Source: Candidatus Latescibacterota bacterium
GTDB taxonomy: Bacteria; Latescibacterota; 4484-107
Length of the DNA: 5,593 nucleotides
Direction of reading: 5' to 3'
NCBI GenBank assembly: GCA_030613045.1
Contig: JAUWMS010000218.1
Coordinates: 1 to 5,593, forward strand
Shown: piece after piece, positions 1-5,314 of the stretch
Layout: each line of letters starts with the position of its first letter
How positions within the stretch are numbered: the first letter of the stretch is position 1
Position numbers and translations under genes: made by a program
Notes under the pieces: generated by a model
Told to the model about the DNA's origin: nothing
Seen by the model: only the letters and a program-made list of their open reading frames with translations
The model's database searches: none

Positions 1-649
1 CCAATGTCCGCTCGGAGTTCTCCCACACCGCCCCTCCCTTCCATACCACCGAACGAATTTGCTCCAGACTCAGCGCCTTGGATCGCTCCTCCTCCGCGCG
101 AAATCTCCCACGCAGCGCCGCCACCCATCGTCCCTCCGAACGATCCGTATCAGCTCCGTCCCAGTAAGCATGCGCCGCCCGATCCGCTTCAGTGATCTGC
201 TTGGTCAGCCGTCGCCCCGCCTCCATTCGGTCCAGCACCGCCAATGCATAATACACCTTTTCCTTCGCATCGTACCACTGCTCCAAAATCCGGATTCCCT
301 CCAACACCATATCCACCGAACTTCGGGTCACCATCGTCGTGGCCGAAGCCACCTTCCCCCCCCGTTCGGACAAGGTGTCCTCCACCACCGCATCAATCTG
401 CACTCGGATTTGTCGGACGATTTCGGCCCGCGCCCCATCCTTCGCCCGCATCCAATCCCGCTCTACATCCTCCGTAGTTCCGGCCACCCCAAAGCCCTGC
501 ATAACCCGCGCGTCCGAAACTTCCGCACTCCCTCCCCGCAGTACCCACGCAGGTTTCTCCGCCCACGCCGTCGCCGTGACCATCAGCATAACGCATAACC
601 ACAACCAGCTCCATTTCGGATTTCGGATGGACCGCCCCGCAATCCGCAA
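1..649 (-). CDS. LPP20-like exported protein, C-terminus cut by window edge
   Basis: The minus-strand frame is open from the window edge through about 200 codons. After a hydrophobic stretch WLWLCVMLMVTATAWA, with a likely SPase I cut after AWA, the mature part starts EKPAWV. It continues with the LPP20-type pattern: a GFGVAGTTEDVERD segment, an alanine/arginine-rich helix (DGARAEIVRQIRVQID), a TTMVTRSSVDMVLEGIRI strand region, and the diagnostic YYALAVLDR. A charged helical region follows (RAEEERSKALSLEQIR). The domain is known mainly from Helicobacter Lpp20; its molecular role is unclear. There is no lipobox, so this is probably a soluble periplasmic protein. The start is uncertain. TTG 649 gives a full signal peptide with a basic N-region, but that N-region is encoded by a heptamer array. 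TTG 604 has a weak GGAG upstream, and the first in-frame ATG (589) leaves too short a signal. The reading frame is certain; the 5' end is not. Confidence 0.8.
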   Translation of the reverse strand, partial: MRIAGRSIRNPKWSWLWLCVMLMVTATAWAEKPAWVLRGGSAEVSDARVMQGFGVAGTTEDVERDWMRAKDGARAEIVRQIRVQIDAVVEDTLSERGGKVASATTMVTRSSVDMVLEGIRILEQWYDAKEKVYYALAVLDRMEAGRRLTKQITEADRAAHAYWDGADTDRSEGRWVAALRGRFRAEEERSKALSLEQIRSVVWKGGAVWENSERTL

Positions 650-668
650 ACCGCAATCCGCAATCCGA
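613..668. repeat. Degenerate 7-bp tandem arrays in two inverted blocks
   Basis: On the plus strand ATTTCGG occurs twice head to tail (613-626). After a 14-bp gap come four heptamers: AATCCGC (641), AAACCGC (648), AATCCGC (655) and AATCCGA (662). The two blocks are nearly reverse complements of each other (CGGATTTCGGAT against CGGATTGCGGAT), so the region can also fold as a hairpin. It overlaps the presumed 5' end of the leftmost gene. Confidence 0.8.
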
Positions 669-679
669 GATCGTTTATG

Positions 680-735
680 CCGAAAAGCCACGAAGGCGCC
701 AATAATAAATTCATTGGTTCTTAGTGGTTTTGCGG
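680..735. repeat. 56-bp nested palindrome after the tandem-LPP20 gene
   Basis: The outer 16-bp arms (680-695 CCGAAAAGCCACGAAG; 720-735 CTTAGTGGTTTTGCGG) are complementary at 13 of 16 positions. An inner inverted repeat, CCAAT...ATTGG (699-717), sits between them. The element begins 8 nt downstream of the TAA of the gene at 744-1571. It lacks a U-tract on either strand, so it is better described as a REP-like palindrome or mRNA 3' hairpin than as a terminator. The intact outer and inner symmetry argues against chance. Confidence 0.65.
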
Positions 736-743
736 CCGATCTG

Positions 744-1571
744 TTATCGAATGGGCATCCGACATAATACATAACACGCCTTCTCCTTCCCGTCCAGCCA
801 ACGACCAGCGATCCGCGTCCCCCGAAGCGTAGCTTCCGTCTTCGTTACGATAACCTGCTCCAATGTCCCGCCTGCCTGCTTGGATAAATCGCGAATCTGC
901 GACAGCACATCCCGCGCCAGTTCCAGACGCGCCGCGCGCTCCGCTTCCCGCCATGAATTTGCTTCGTGATAATAAAGATGACTTGTTCCAACCGAAAAAA
1001 CATATCCCTTTTTCTTCGGCAACTTCCGCACCCACTTGGGGGCCTTCTCGGGCATCCGCGCCCGCTCCACCTCAAACGCGCCTTCCGATCCGTGACACAC
1101 CAAGGCCAACGTCATTCCGTGCACCTGCGCCGAATCCACCACACGACATTGCTCTCGAATCGTCTCCACCTTCGCCCAATCCACTTCCTCACTGAATAAT
1201 CCTCCCATGGAACGCAGCCCGCCGGGCACCGCGGAAAATCCCTGCTCACTTCGAATAGCCACCGCCATCTCCCTCGCCACCCGCTCCACGCCATCCCGCA
1301 TCGCGTACGCCACCGACGTATCGGGATCCACAAAGATCCGGCCGTATCCCACCGCACAGCGGATCCCCTGATCGCCCACTCCCTCCAAAAACCAGCGCGG
1401 ATATCCATACCCCCCAGCCTCCCTCCTGACCCCACAGGAGATCAAACTCGCCAGCACCCCCGCCGAAATCAAAATCTTCAAACCGACTTTCAGGAACCGT
1501 TCTCCCAATTTTTCCGCCTCTCTCCTGCTGTTCCGGCTTCCTCCGGCCCATGACCTGAGTTCCCGGCGCAT
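744..1571 (-). CDS. Lipoprotein with two tandem LPP20-like modules
   Basis: A 275-residue protein of unknown molecular function, predicted to be a membrane-anchored lipoprotein. A hydrophobic segment ends in the lipobox L43-I44-S45-C46. Two LPP20-like modules follow. The first starts at PRWF (58-61), with CAVGYG (72-77) and an AYAMRDGVERVAREMAVAIR helix (88-107). The second starts at PKWV (178-181), with FSVGTS (192-197), an AERAARLELARDVLSQIR helix (210-227), TEATLRGTRIAGRW (245-258) and YVLCRMP near the C-terminus. The aligned P-[RK]-W, VG and A-R-x-E-[LM]-A positions suggest an internal duplication. ATG 1571 was chosen because GGAGAGGG lies 7 nt upstream; an in-frame TTG at 1595 has no such site. 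This start leaves an unusually long, basic 30-residue N-region. A TTG at 1481 would give the compact signal MKILISAGVLASLISC but lacks a nearby Shine-Dalgarno. Confidence 0.82.
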   Translation of the reverse strand: MRRELRSWAGGSRNSRREAEKLGERFLKVGLKILISAGVLASLISCGVRREAGGYGYPRWFLEGVGDQGIRCAVGYGRIFVDPDTSVAYAMRDGVERVAREMAVAIRSEQGFSAVPGGLRSMGGLFSEEVDWAKVETIREQCRVVDSAQVHGMTLALVCHGSEGAFEVERARMPEKAPKWVRKLPKKKGYVFSVGTSHLYYHEANSWREAERAARLELARDVLSQIRDLSKQAGGTLEQVIVTKTEATLRGTRIAGRWLDGKEKACYVLCRMPIR

Positions 1572-1596
1572 TTCATCGCCCTCTCCGGCAAACAAT

Positions 1597-1625
1597 CCGG
1601 CGCGGAGTATTACATCCCGCGCCGG
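1597..1625. repeat. Strong GC-rich stem-loop in the leader of the tandem-LPP20 gene
   Basis: CCGGCGCGG (1597-1605) and CCGCGCCGG (1617-1625) form a perfect 9-bp stem around an 11-nt loop. On the transcript it lies just upstream of the Shine-Dalgarno of the gene starting at 1571, and it abuts the end of the 160-bp inverted-repeat element. The sequence after it (ATTGTTTG) is only weakly U-rich, so it may be a weak terminator or attenuator, or a 5' UTR stabiliser. Confidence 0.6.
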
Positions 1626-1627
1626 TC

Positions 1628-1787
1628 TGCCTAGTGCACGAAATCATAGATATTATGGCGTAACTTGATTATAGACGATTTTTCGGCACCACCAGAATGA
1701 CAGCGTTTGTCACTCTGAACGCAGTGAAGAGCCTCCATGCCAAGTCGCAAAAACCGTCATCGTAATTGTGATTTCGTGCACTTGGCA
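1628..1787. mobile_element. 160-bp MITE-like element with 19-bp terminal inverted repeats
   Basis: The left end TGCCTAGTGCACGAAATCA (1628-1646) is repeated in inverted orientation at 1769-1787 with one mismatch (TGCCAAGTGCACG...). The arms then continue as a weaker complementary match, with GACGATTTTTCG near the left and the complement of GACGGTTTTTGCG near the right. In the centre CAGAATGACA (1693-1702) pairs with TGTCACTCTG (1708-1717) with one mismatch. There is no ORF inside and no obvious target-site duplication. One end begins 2 nt after the TAG of the LPP20 gene at 1790. It looks like a small non-autonomous palindromic element; the class is inferred from structure only. Confidence 0.6.
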
Positions 1788-1789
1788 CG

Positions 1790-2353
1790 CTACATGCCCT
1801 GTTTTTCCTTATATTCCTCGTACTTCTCCACCTCATTCTCCAGCTCGTCGAAGGCCTGGGAAGCCCGGAATCGAGTGTACATCGCCTTGTTGGCTTTAAT
1901 TTTGTCCACCAAGGCCGCGTTCGCCGCCCCGATGGGCAGTTCCATCAGCACACACGCACGCCACCCCGTACCCTCCTTGCCCGTAGTCTGTTCCCGGGCC
2001 CGAGTCCCATTCAGCGTCTGAGAGATGATCTCCTTCGTGACCTGCGTGTAGGAGGCCAACAACTCCGCATCCTCCCCCAGCCCCACCTCTTCGTCGAACT
2101 TTTTCGTCAGTCCCTGTATCCGCAACTCCATCTGCGAAGCCAAATCTCTCCGTGCCTCTGTCTTGGCTTTATTCACCGCGAGCTGCAAATCACGCGAAGT
2201 AGCCGTGGTCGCGGCGAAAAGGTAATTCGGATCCTCGGGAAGCATCGTAAACCACTCCGGACAAGGACCGCTGCCGCCGCCTTTGGTCCCGGCACATCCA
2301 TTCAGCAAGCAAAGCGCCAATAGCGCCAGAACTACAAAATAAGAACGTTTCAT
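1790..2353 (-). CDS. LPP20-like lipoprotein
   Basis: A 187-residue predicted lipoprotein of unknown molecular function. The N-terminus MKRSYFVVLALLALCLLNGC is a lipoprotein signal with the acylated cysteine at residue 20; the asparagine at -2 is somewhat unusual but occurs in known lipoproteins. After a Gly-rich linker come PEWFTMLPEDPNYLFAAT, a long alanine/lysine helix (AVNKAKTEARRDLASQMELRIQG), a variable region, a WRACVLMELPIG strand, and a C-terminal charged helix that may form a coiled coil (from DELENEVEKYEEYKEK). This order matches the LPP20 family. ATG 2353 was preferred over the adjacent GTG 2356 because GGAGGAGG then sits 6 nt upstream. It lies 125 bp downstream of the VWA/PEGA gene on the same strand and is probably co-expressed with it, although a stem-loop and a possible leader ORF lie between them. 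Confidence 0.88.
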   Translation of the reverse strand: MKRSYFVVLALLALCLLNGCAGTKGGGSGPCPEWFTMLPEDPNYLFAATTATSRDLQLAVNKAKTEARRDLASQMELRIQGLTKKFDEEVGLGEDAELLASYTQVTKEIISQTLNGTRAREQTTGKEGTGWRACVLMELPIGAANAALVDKIKANKAMYTRFRASQAFDELENEVEKYEEYKEKQGM

Positions 2354-2370
2354 CACGAACCTCCTCCAAA

Positions 2371-2424
2371 TTAAGGGGTAAAAAATTTTGCTCGACCGCC
2401 CCCGCCCCGCCCCGTATTCGTCAT
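2371..2424 (-). CDS. Possible 17-residue leader ORF ahead of the LPP20 gene
   Basis: ATG 2424 is preceded by AAAGGAGGGG at good spacing (8 nt from AGGAGG), a ribosome binding site as strong as that of the VWA gene. It opens a frame MTNTGRGGGGRAKFFTP ending in TAA at 2371. The stop lies just before the GGAGGAGG of the LPP20 gene, an arrangement that fits a translated leader or translational coupling. The product is low-complexity and matches nothing I recognise. The Gly/Arg codons come from a G-rich tract, so the ORF may exist only because of base composition. The ribosome binding site is the main evidence. Confidence 0.3.
   Translation of the reverse strand: MTNTGRGGGGRAKFFTP
2396..2413 (-). 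other. G-rich tract with quadruplex potential in the LPP20 leader
   Basis: On the transcribed-sense minus strand the tract reads GGGG, GGGG, GGGGG, GG with single C spacers. Three G-runs of four or more plus a GG could form a two-tetrad or bulged quadruplex. It lies about 45-60 nt upstream of the LPP20 start and inside the possible leader ORF. Confidence 0.4.
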
Positions 2425-2450
2425 AGAATTCCCCTCCTTTCCATATTTGT

Positions 2451-2474
2451 AGGGGTTCGAAATTTTGAACCCCT
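2451..2474 (-). terminator. Stem-loop after the VWA/PEGA gene, weak terminator candidate
   Basis: AGGGGTTC (2451-2458) and GAACCCCT (2467-2474) form a perfect 8-bp stem with an 8-nt A/T-rich loop, starting 4 nt past the TAA of the VWA gene. There is no U-run after it on either strand, so it may pause transcription, protect the mRNA 3' end or cause partial readthrough into the LPP20 gene rather than terminate fully. Confidence 0.5.
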
Positions 2475-2478
2475 CTGC

Positions 2479-3708
2479 TTAGAAGTCATCGAGCTCATCG
2501 AACGGACTCCTCTTCGCCCCGCCGACGATCCGCGCAGTTCCGGCGCTGTCCAGCGTGTATGGACTTCTCGCGGTTCCAAGAATCTCCACGTACACCGCCA
2601 CTTGAGGATCCGCCACTTGGATCTCTACCTCGAATTCCTGCTCCGACCCGAAATCGAAGTCCGGGATCGCTCGGAACTTCAGGCGATGTACTCCATAGGG
2701 AACCCGAGCCACACGGAGTTGACGCGTATCCCCAAGCGCGGCCTGTTCCCATCCCTGCTCTCCCGCGCCCACCGGGATTTGCGCGATCGCGGTGACGCCC
2801 ACGTACGTTTCGTCCAGAAACACAGTCGCATTCGATGGCAGCGACGCAATCACGATTGTTGCTCCCAAATGCGACGCCCGCGCATCCACCACCGTACGCT
2901 GGCCCTGCTTTACAGGAACCTCGCATGCCCACGTGCCGTTCTCGAAGAACACCTGCACCCGATACATTCCCGGCGTCAGCGCATCTAACTTGGCGGGCGA
3001 GAATCCCTCCTCCCGTGCGTTTACCAGCACCTTCCGACCGTCCGGCAGAGACCGCACGGACAGCGCCCCCGAACGGCTTAACAGATCCCCGTACTTCCGG
3101 TAATACTCCGCCAAAATGCGCGGATACAGATCCGGAAGATCGCTCGACTGCTCCGTCACTTCAAAGGTCCCCCCGGTGGCCGCACTCAGCGCACTCAGTG
3201 CGTCCTGATCCACGTCCCCCAAGCCGATCCCGTACACGAACAATCCCTCGGACGCGCCGATCTTCCGAAGCTCCTCCGCCGTGTACCGACTTCCCGTATC
3301 CCGCCCATCCGTCAGGAACACCACGATCCGTCCTCCCTCCCAATTCATAATCCTCAGGATGGATCGCGCGATCGCATCGTACAGCTTCGTCCTCCCTCCG
3401 GCTCGCAGCCCCGAGATCGCCCGACGCAAGGCTTCACGATCCCCCGTCATCCCCTGCACCTCCTTTACCTCGTCCGAAAACGCCACCACCGCGGCCACGT
3501 CCGACGCATGCATCTCCTCCACAAAGCGCATCGCACCGGCCTTGGCATCCTCGAACGCCTGGCCTCTCATACTCCCACTGCAATCTATAACCAGCACGAT
3601 GGCGCTCACGGCCGGCTCGGGTCTGAGACGGTAGGGATTCTCATTCGACCAGGCCGGTTCCCCACACAACAGCAACATTGCTCCAATCATCCAGAGCATT
3701 CTATGCAT
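2479..3708 (-). CDS. Secreted VWA-domain protein with two PEGA-like domains
   Basis: A 409-residue exported protein. The signal peptide MHRMLWMIGAMLLLCGEPAWS is probably cut by SPase I after AWS. A von Willebrand A domain spans about 34-205. Its metal-ion-dependent adhesion site is complete: D42-x-S44-x-S46, T107 in GGRTKLYD, and D134 in LTDGRD. It should bind a divalent cation and a protein ligand. Two beta-rich PEGA-like units follow. Unit 1 (about 214-279) has SLPDGRKVLVN, a TPGMYRVQV turn and a VKQG strand. Unit 2 (about 281-390) has SLPSNATVFLDETYVG and VPYGVHRLKF, with a longer insertion between them. PEGA units usually sit in bacterial surface or periplasmic proteins. ATG 3708 has a near-perfect AAAGGAGGTGA 4-7 nt upstream; the upstream in-frame TTG at 3753 has none. 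Its place before three LPP20-type genes suggests a joint envelope role. The domains are clear; the ligand is unknown. Confidence 0.9.
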   Translation of the reverse strand: MHRMLWMIGAMLLLCGEPAWSNENPYRLRPEPAVSAIVLVIDCSGSMRGQAFEDAKAGAMRFVEEMHASDVAAVVAFSDEVKEVQGMTGDREALRRAISGLRAGGRTKLYDAIARSILRIMNWEGGRIVVFLTDGRDTGSRYTAEELRKIGASEGLFVYGIGLGDVDQDALSALSAATGGTFEVTEQSSDLPDLYPRILAEYYRKYGDLLSRSGALSVRSLPDGRKVLVNAREEGFSPAKLDALTPGMYRVQVFFENGTWACEVPVKQGQRTVVDARASHLGATIVIASLPSNATVFLDETYVGVTAIAQIPVGAGEQGWEQAALGDTRQLRVARVPYGVHRLKFRAIPDFDFGSEQEFEVEIQVADPQVAVYVEILGTARSPYTLDSAGTARIVGGAKRSPFDELDDF

Positions 3709-3938
3709 GATGTCACCTCCTTTCCAGGCGCATGGCCGTATGTTTACGTCCAATCAAACTCAAAGCCCAAATATCAAAAGAATCCCTGTCCCGACAAATG
3801 GAAGCATGCAACCCAAAATGCAGGGGTTAGGCTTCAGGGGTCAGGATTTACGCTCCACGCTTCTCGTCTTCAGTACTGAGAATTAAGTAATTGTCCTCTA
3901 TCCCTCTCAACGAAGAGAACCTTCAGCCACCAAGACCC
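3709..3938. other. Intergenic leader of the VWA/PEGA gene
   Basis: No gene is seen here. Because the hisD transcript should end at 3939, the VWA operon needs its own promoter in this stretch. The best candidate is weak: TTGTCG (3797-3792) and GATATT (3775-3770) with a 16-nt spacer on the minus strand, giving a leader of roughly 55 nt. The right part holds the degenerate heptamer array at 3823-3871. The Shine-Dalgarno is at the left end. Confidence 0.3.
3823..3871. repeat. Degenerate 7-bp tandem array upstream of the VWA gene
   Basis: Seven consecutive heptamers can be read on the plus strand: GGGGTTA, GGCTTCA, GGGGTCA, GGATTTA, CGCTCCA, CGCTTCT and CGTCTTC. The first four also form two 14-bp units (from 3821 and 3835, 11 of 14 identical). 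The last three units are decayed. The period matches the other arrays in the window but the unit sequence differs. Confidence 0.55.
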
Positions 3939-3978
3939 AAAAAACTGTGAAAGTGGGATCTCACCGTCCCACTTTCAC
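3939..3978 (-). terminator. Rho-independent terminator of the HisD-family gene
   Basis: Read on the minus strand, a perfect 12-bp stem (GTGAAAGTGGGA, 3978-3967, with TCCCACTTTCAC, 3958-3947) encloses an 8-nt loop and is followed by AG and six T (3944-3939). It lies about 30 nt past the TAG at 4008. This is the clearest terminator in the window and separates hisD from the VWA gene. Confidence 0.9.
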
Positions 3979-3993
3979 ACTTTCTCACTTTCC
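3970..3993. repeat. Three tandem 8-bp units overlapping the terminator stem
   Basis: CACTTTCA (3970), CACTTTCT (3978) and CACTTTCC (3986) are head-to-tail octamers differing only in the last base. The first unit forms most of one arm of the hisD terminator, so the hairpin and the tandem array share sequence. Confidence 0.75.
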
Positions 3994-4007
3994 CGCTTTT
4001 TCGATGG

Positions 4008-5279
4008 CTACCGATCGGCATACCGCTCCACTCGTACGCGGGCGGTTATGGCGTGTGCGGGCATATGTTCCACGTTGCACTGGCGCTCGGTAATCGTTCC
4101 GATCTCCCGGCTCGCCGCGGGCGTCATGCGTTGATAGGTGCACGTCTTGAGGAACTTGCCCACCCATACGCCTCCGGTATAGCGCGCCGCTCGGCTCGTG
4201 GGCAAAATGTGATTGGTGCCGATGGATTTGTCGCCATAGGCCACGGTGGTCTCCTCTCCGATAAAAAGCGAACCATAATTGGTGAGGCGTTCGAAGAAGA
4301 AATCCGTCTCCTCCACATGGAGCTCGAGGTGTTCGGGCGCATACTCGTCACTGATTCGGACGGCCTCGTCCGGGCTGTCCGCGAGGGTCACGATTCCGTT
4401 ATTTTTCCAGGAAATTTCCGCCACGTCGCGCGAGGGGAGTTTTTTTAATTGGCTTTCGACCTCCTTGATGGCCTGCTGTGCAAAGTCTTCACTCATGCAG
4501 ATGAGGCAAACCCCGCTGTCGGGATCGTGTTCAGCCTGGCCGAGGAGATCGCAGGCCACGAGCGCCGGATCCGCCTCGTCGTCGGCGATGATGAGGATCT
4601 CGGTGGGACCGGCGAGAAGATCGATGCCGCAGCGCCCGAAAAGCTGCCGTTTGGCCTCCGCCACATACTTGTTTCCGGCGCCGCAGAGGATATCCACCGG
4701 TTCCGCCACGCCCATGCCGAAGGCCATCAGGGCGAATGCCTGCACGCCGCCTAGGATGAAAATCCGGTCCGCGCCCGCCTTTTTCATCGCGTTGATCGTG
4801 GCCGGATACCCCCCCTGTCCCCGTGCCGGTGGGGTGCAGGCGATGACCGTCTTCACGCCGGCCACCTTTGCGGGGAGGATACTCATTTGCGCCGAGCCGA
4901 ACATAGGGTATCGGCCTCCGGGCGTATAACTGCCCACCGCGCCCACGGGGATGTGCTTATGTCCGAGGAGCACACCCGGGCGCAATTCCACCTCCAAAGG
5001 CAGCATGGTGGCAAGCTGCGCTTCGGCGAATTTCCGCACGTTCGTATGGCAGAAGTCCGTGTCCCGGATCACCTCTTCGGAGAGTTTCGAGATCGCTTCG
5101 TCAATCTCCTTTTCGCGCAATTCAAAGCTCGGGGGATCCCAGTCGTCGAAGCGTTTGCTGTATTTGCGCACGGCGTCCATGCCGTTTTTCTCCAGATCTC
5201 CGAGAAGTTCCGAGACGATTTTCGCGGTCTCCGGATCTTCCTCGAACAGTCTGTGGCCCCCGCTCTTAATGGTCTTCAT
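4008..5279 (-). CDS. hisD: Histidinol dehydrogenase family protein (HisD; HpsN-like branch possible)
   Basis: A 423-residue cytoplasmic Zn- and NAD-dependent alcohol dehydrogenase of the HisD family, full length. HisD oxidises L-histidinol to L-histidine in two steps. Conserved blocks: VGSYTPGGRYP (115-125), LGGVQAFALMAFG (176-188), CGAGNKYVAEAKRQLFG (199-215), GPTEILIIAD (224-233) and LLGQAEHDPDS (245-255). Aligned on E. coli HisD, the zinc ligands are Q248, H251, D350 and H409; the general base pair is E316-H317; substrate contacts are H357 and E404. The segments GDKSIGTNHILP and AARYTGGVWVGKFLKT, however, resemble HpsN, the 2,3-dihydroxypropane-1-sulfonate dehydrogenase, more than biosynthetic HisD. 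No other his gene is adjacent. ATG 5279 follows GGAGAGGG at suitable spacing; the in-frame TTG 5300 overlaps that site. Its own promoter and terminator suggest a single-gene unit. The family is certain; the substrate is not. Confidence 0.93.
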   Translation of the reverse strand: MKTIKSGGHRLFEEDPETAKIVSELLGDLEKNGMDAVRKYSKRFDDWDPPSFELREKEIDEAISKLSEEVIRDTDFCHTNVRKFAEAQLATMLPLEVELRPGVLLGHKHIPVGAVGSYTPGGRYPMFGSAQMSILPAKVAGVKTVIACTPPARGQGGYPATINAMKKAGADRIFILGGVQAFALMAFGMGVAEPVDILCGAGNKYVAEAKRQLFGRCGIDLLAGPTEILIIADDEADPALVACDLLGQAEHDPDSGVCLICMSEDFAQQAIKEVESQLKKLPSRDVAEISWKNNGIVTLADSPDEAVRISDEYAPEHLELHVEETDFFFERLTNYGSLFIGEETTVAYGDKSIGTNHILPTSRAARYTGGVWVGKFLKTCTYQRMTPAASREIGTITERQCNVEHMPAHAITARVRVERYADR

Positions 5280-5314
5280 GCCCTTTTTCCCTCTCCTCAA
5301 CGCATAAGGCAGTC

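Noticed and set aside
59..598. Long plus-strand ORF and its overlapping neighbours at 4-767
   Set aside because: The translations are rich in Pro, Arg, Ser and His, as expected from the reverse complement of a GC-rich gene; the minus strand carries a signal peptide and LPP20 motifs in the same place.
393..656. Minus-strand 87-residue ORF starting with an ATG at 614
   Set aside because: Out of frame with the LPP20-like reading, which has a signal peptide, YYALAVLDR and no stops; this frame gives only Gly/Arg-rich sequence.
3709..3753. TTG start extending the VWA protein by 15 residues
   Set aside because: It would place the perfect AAAGGAGGTGA inside the coding sequence and put a non-signal segment before a good signal peptide.
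5280..5300. TTG start extending the HisD-family protein by 7 residues
   Set aside because: The TTG overlaps the GAGGAGAGGG ribosome binding site that serves ATG 5279.
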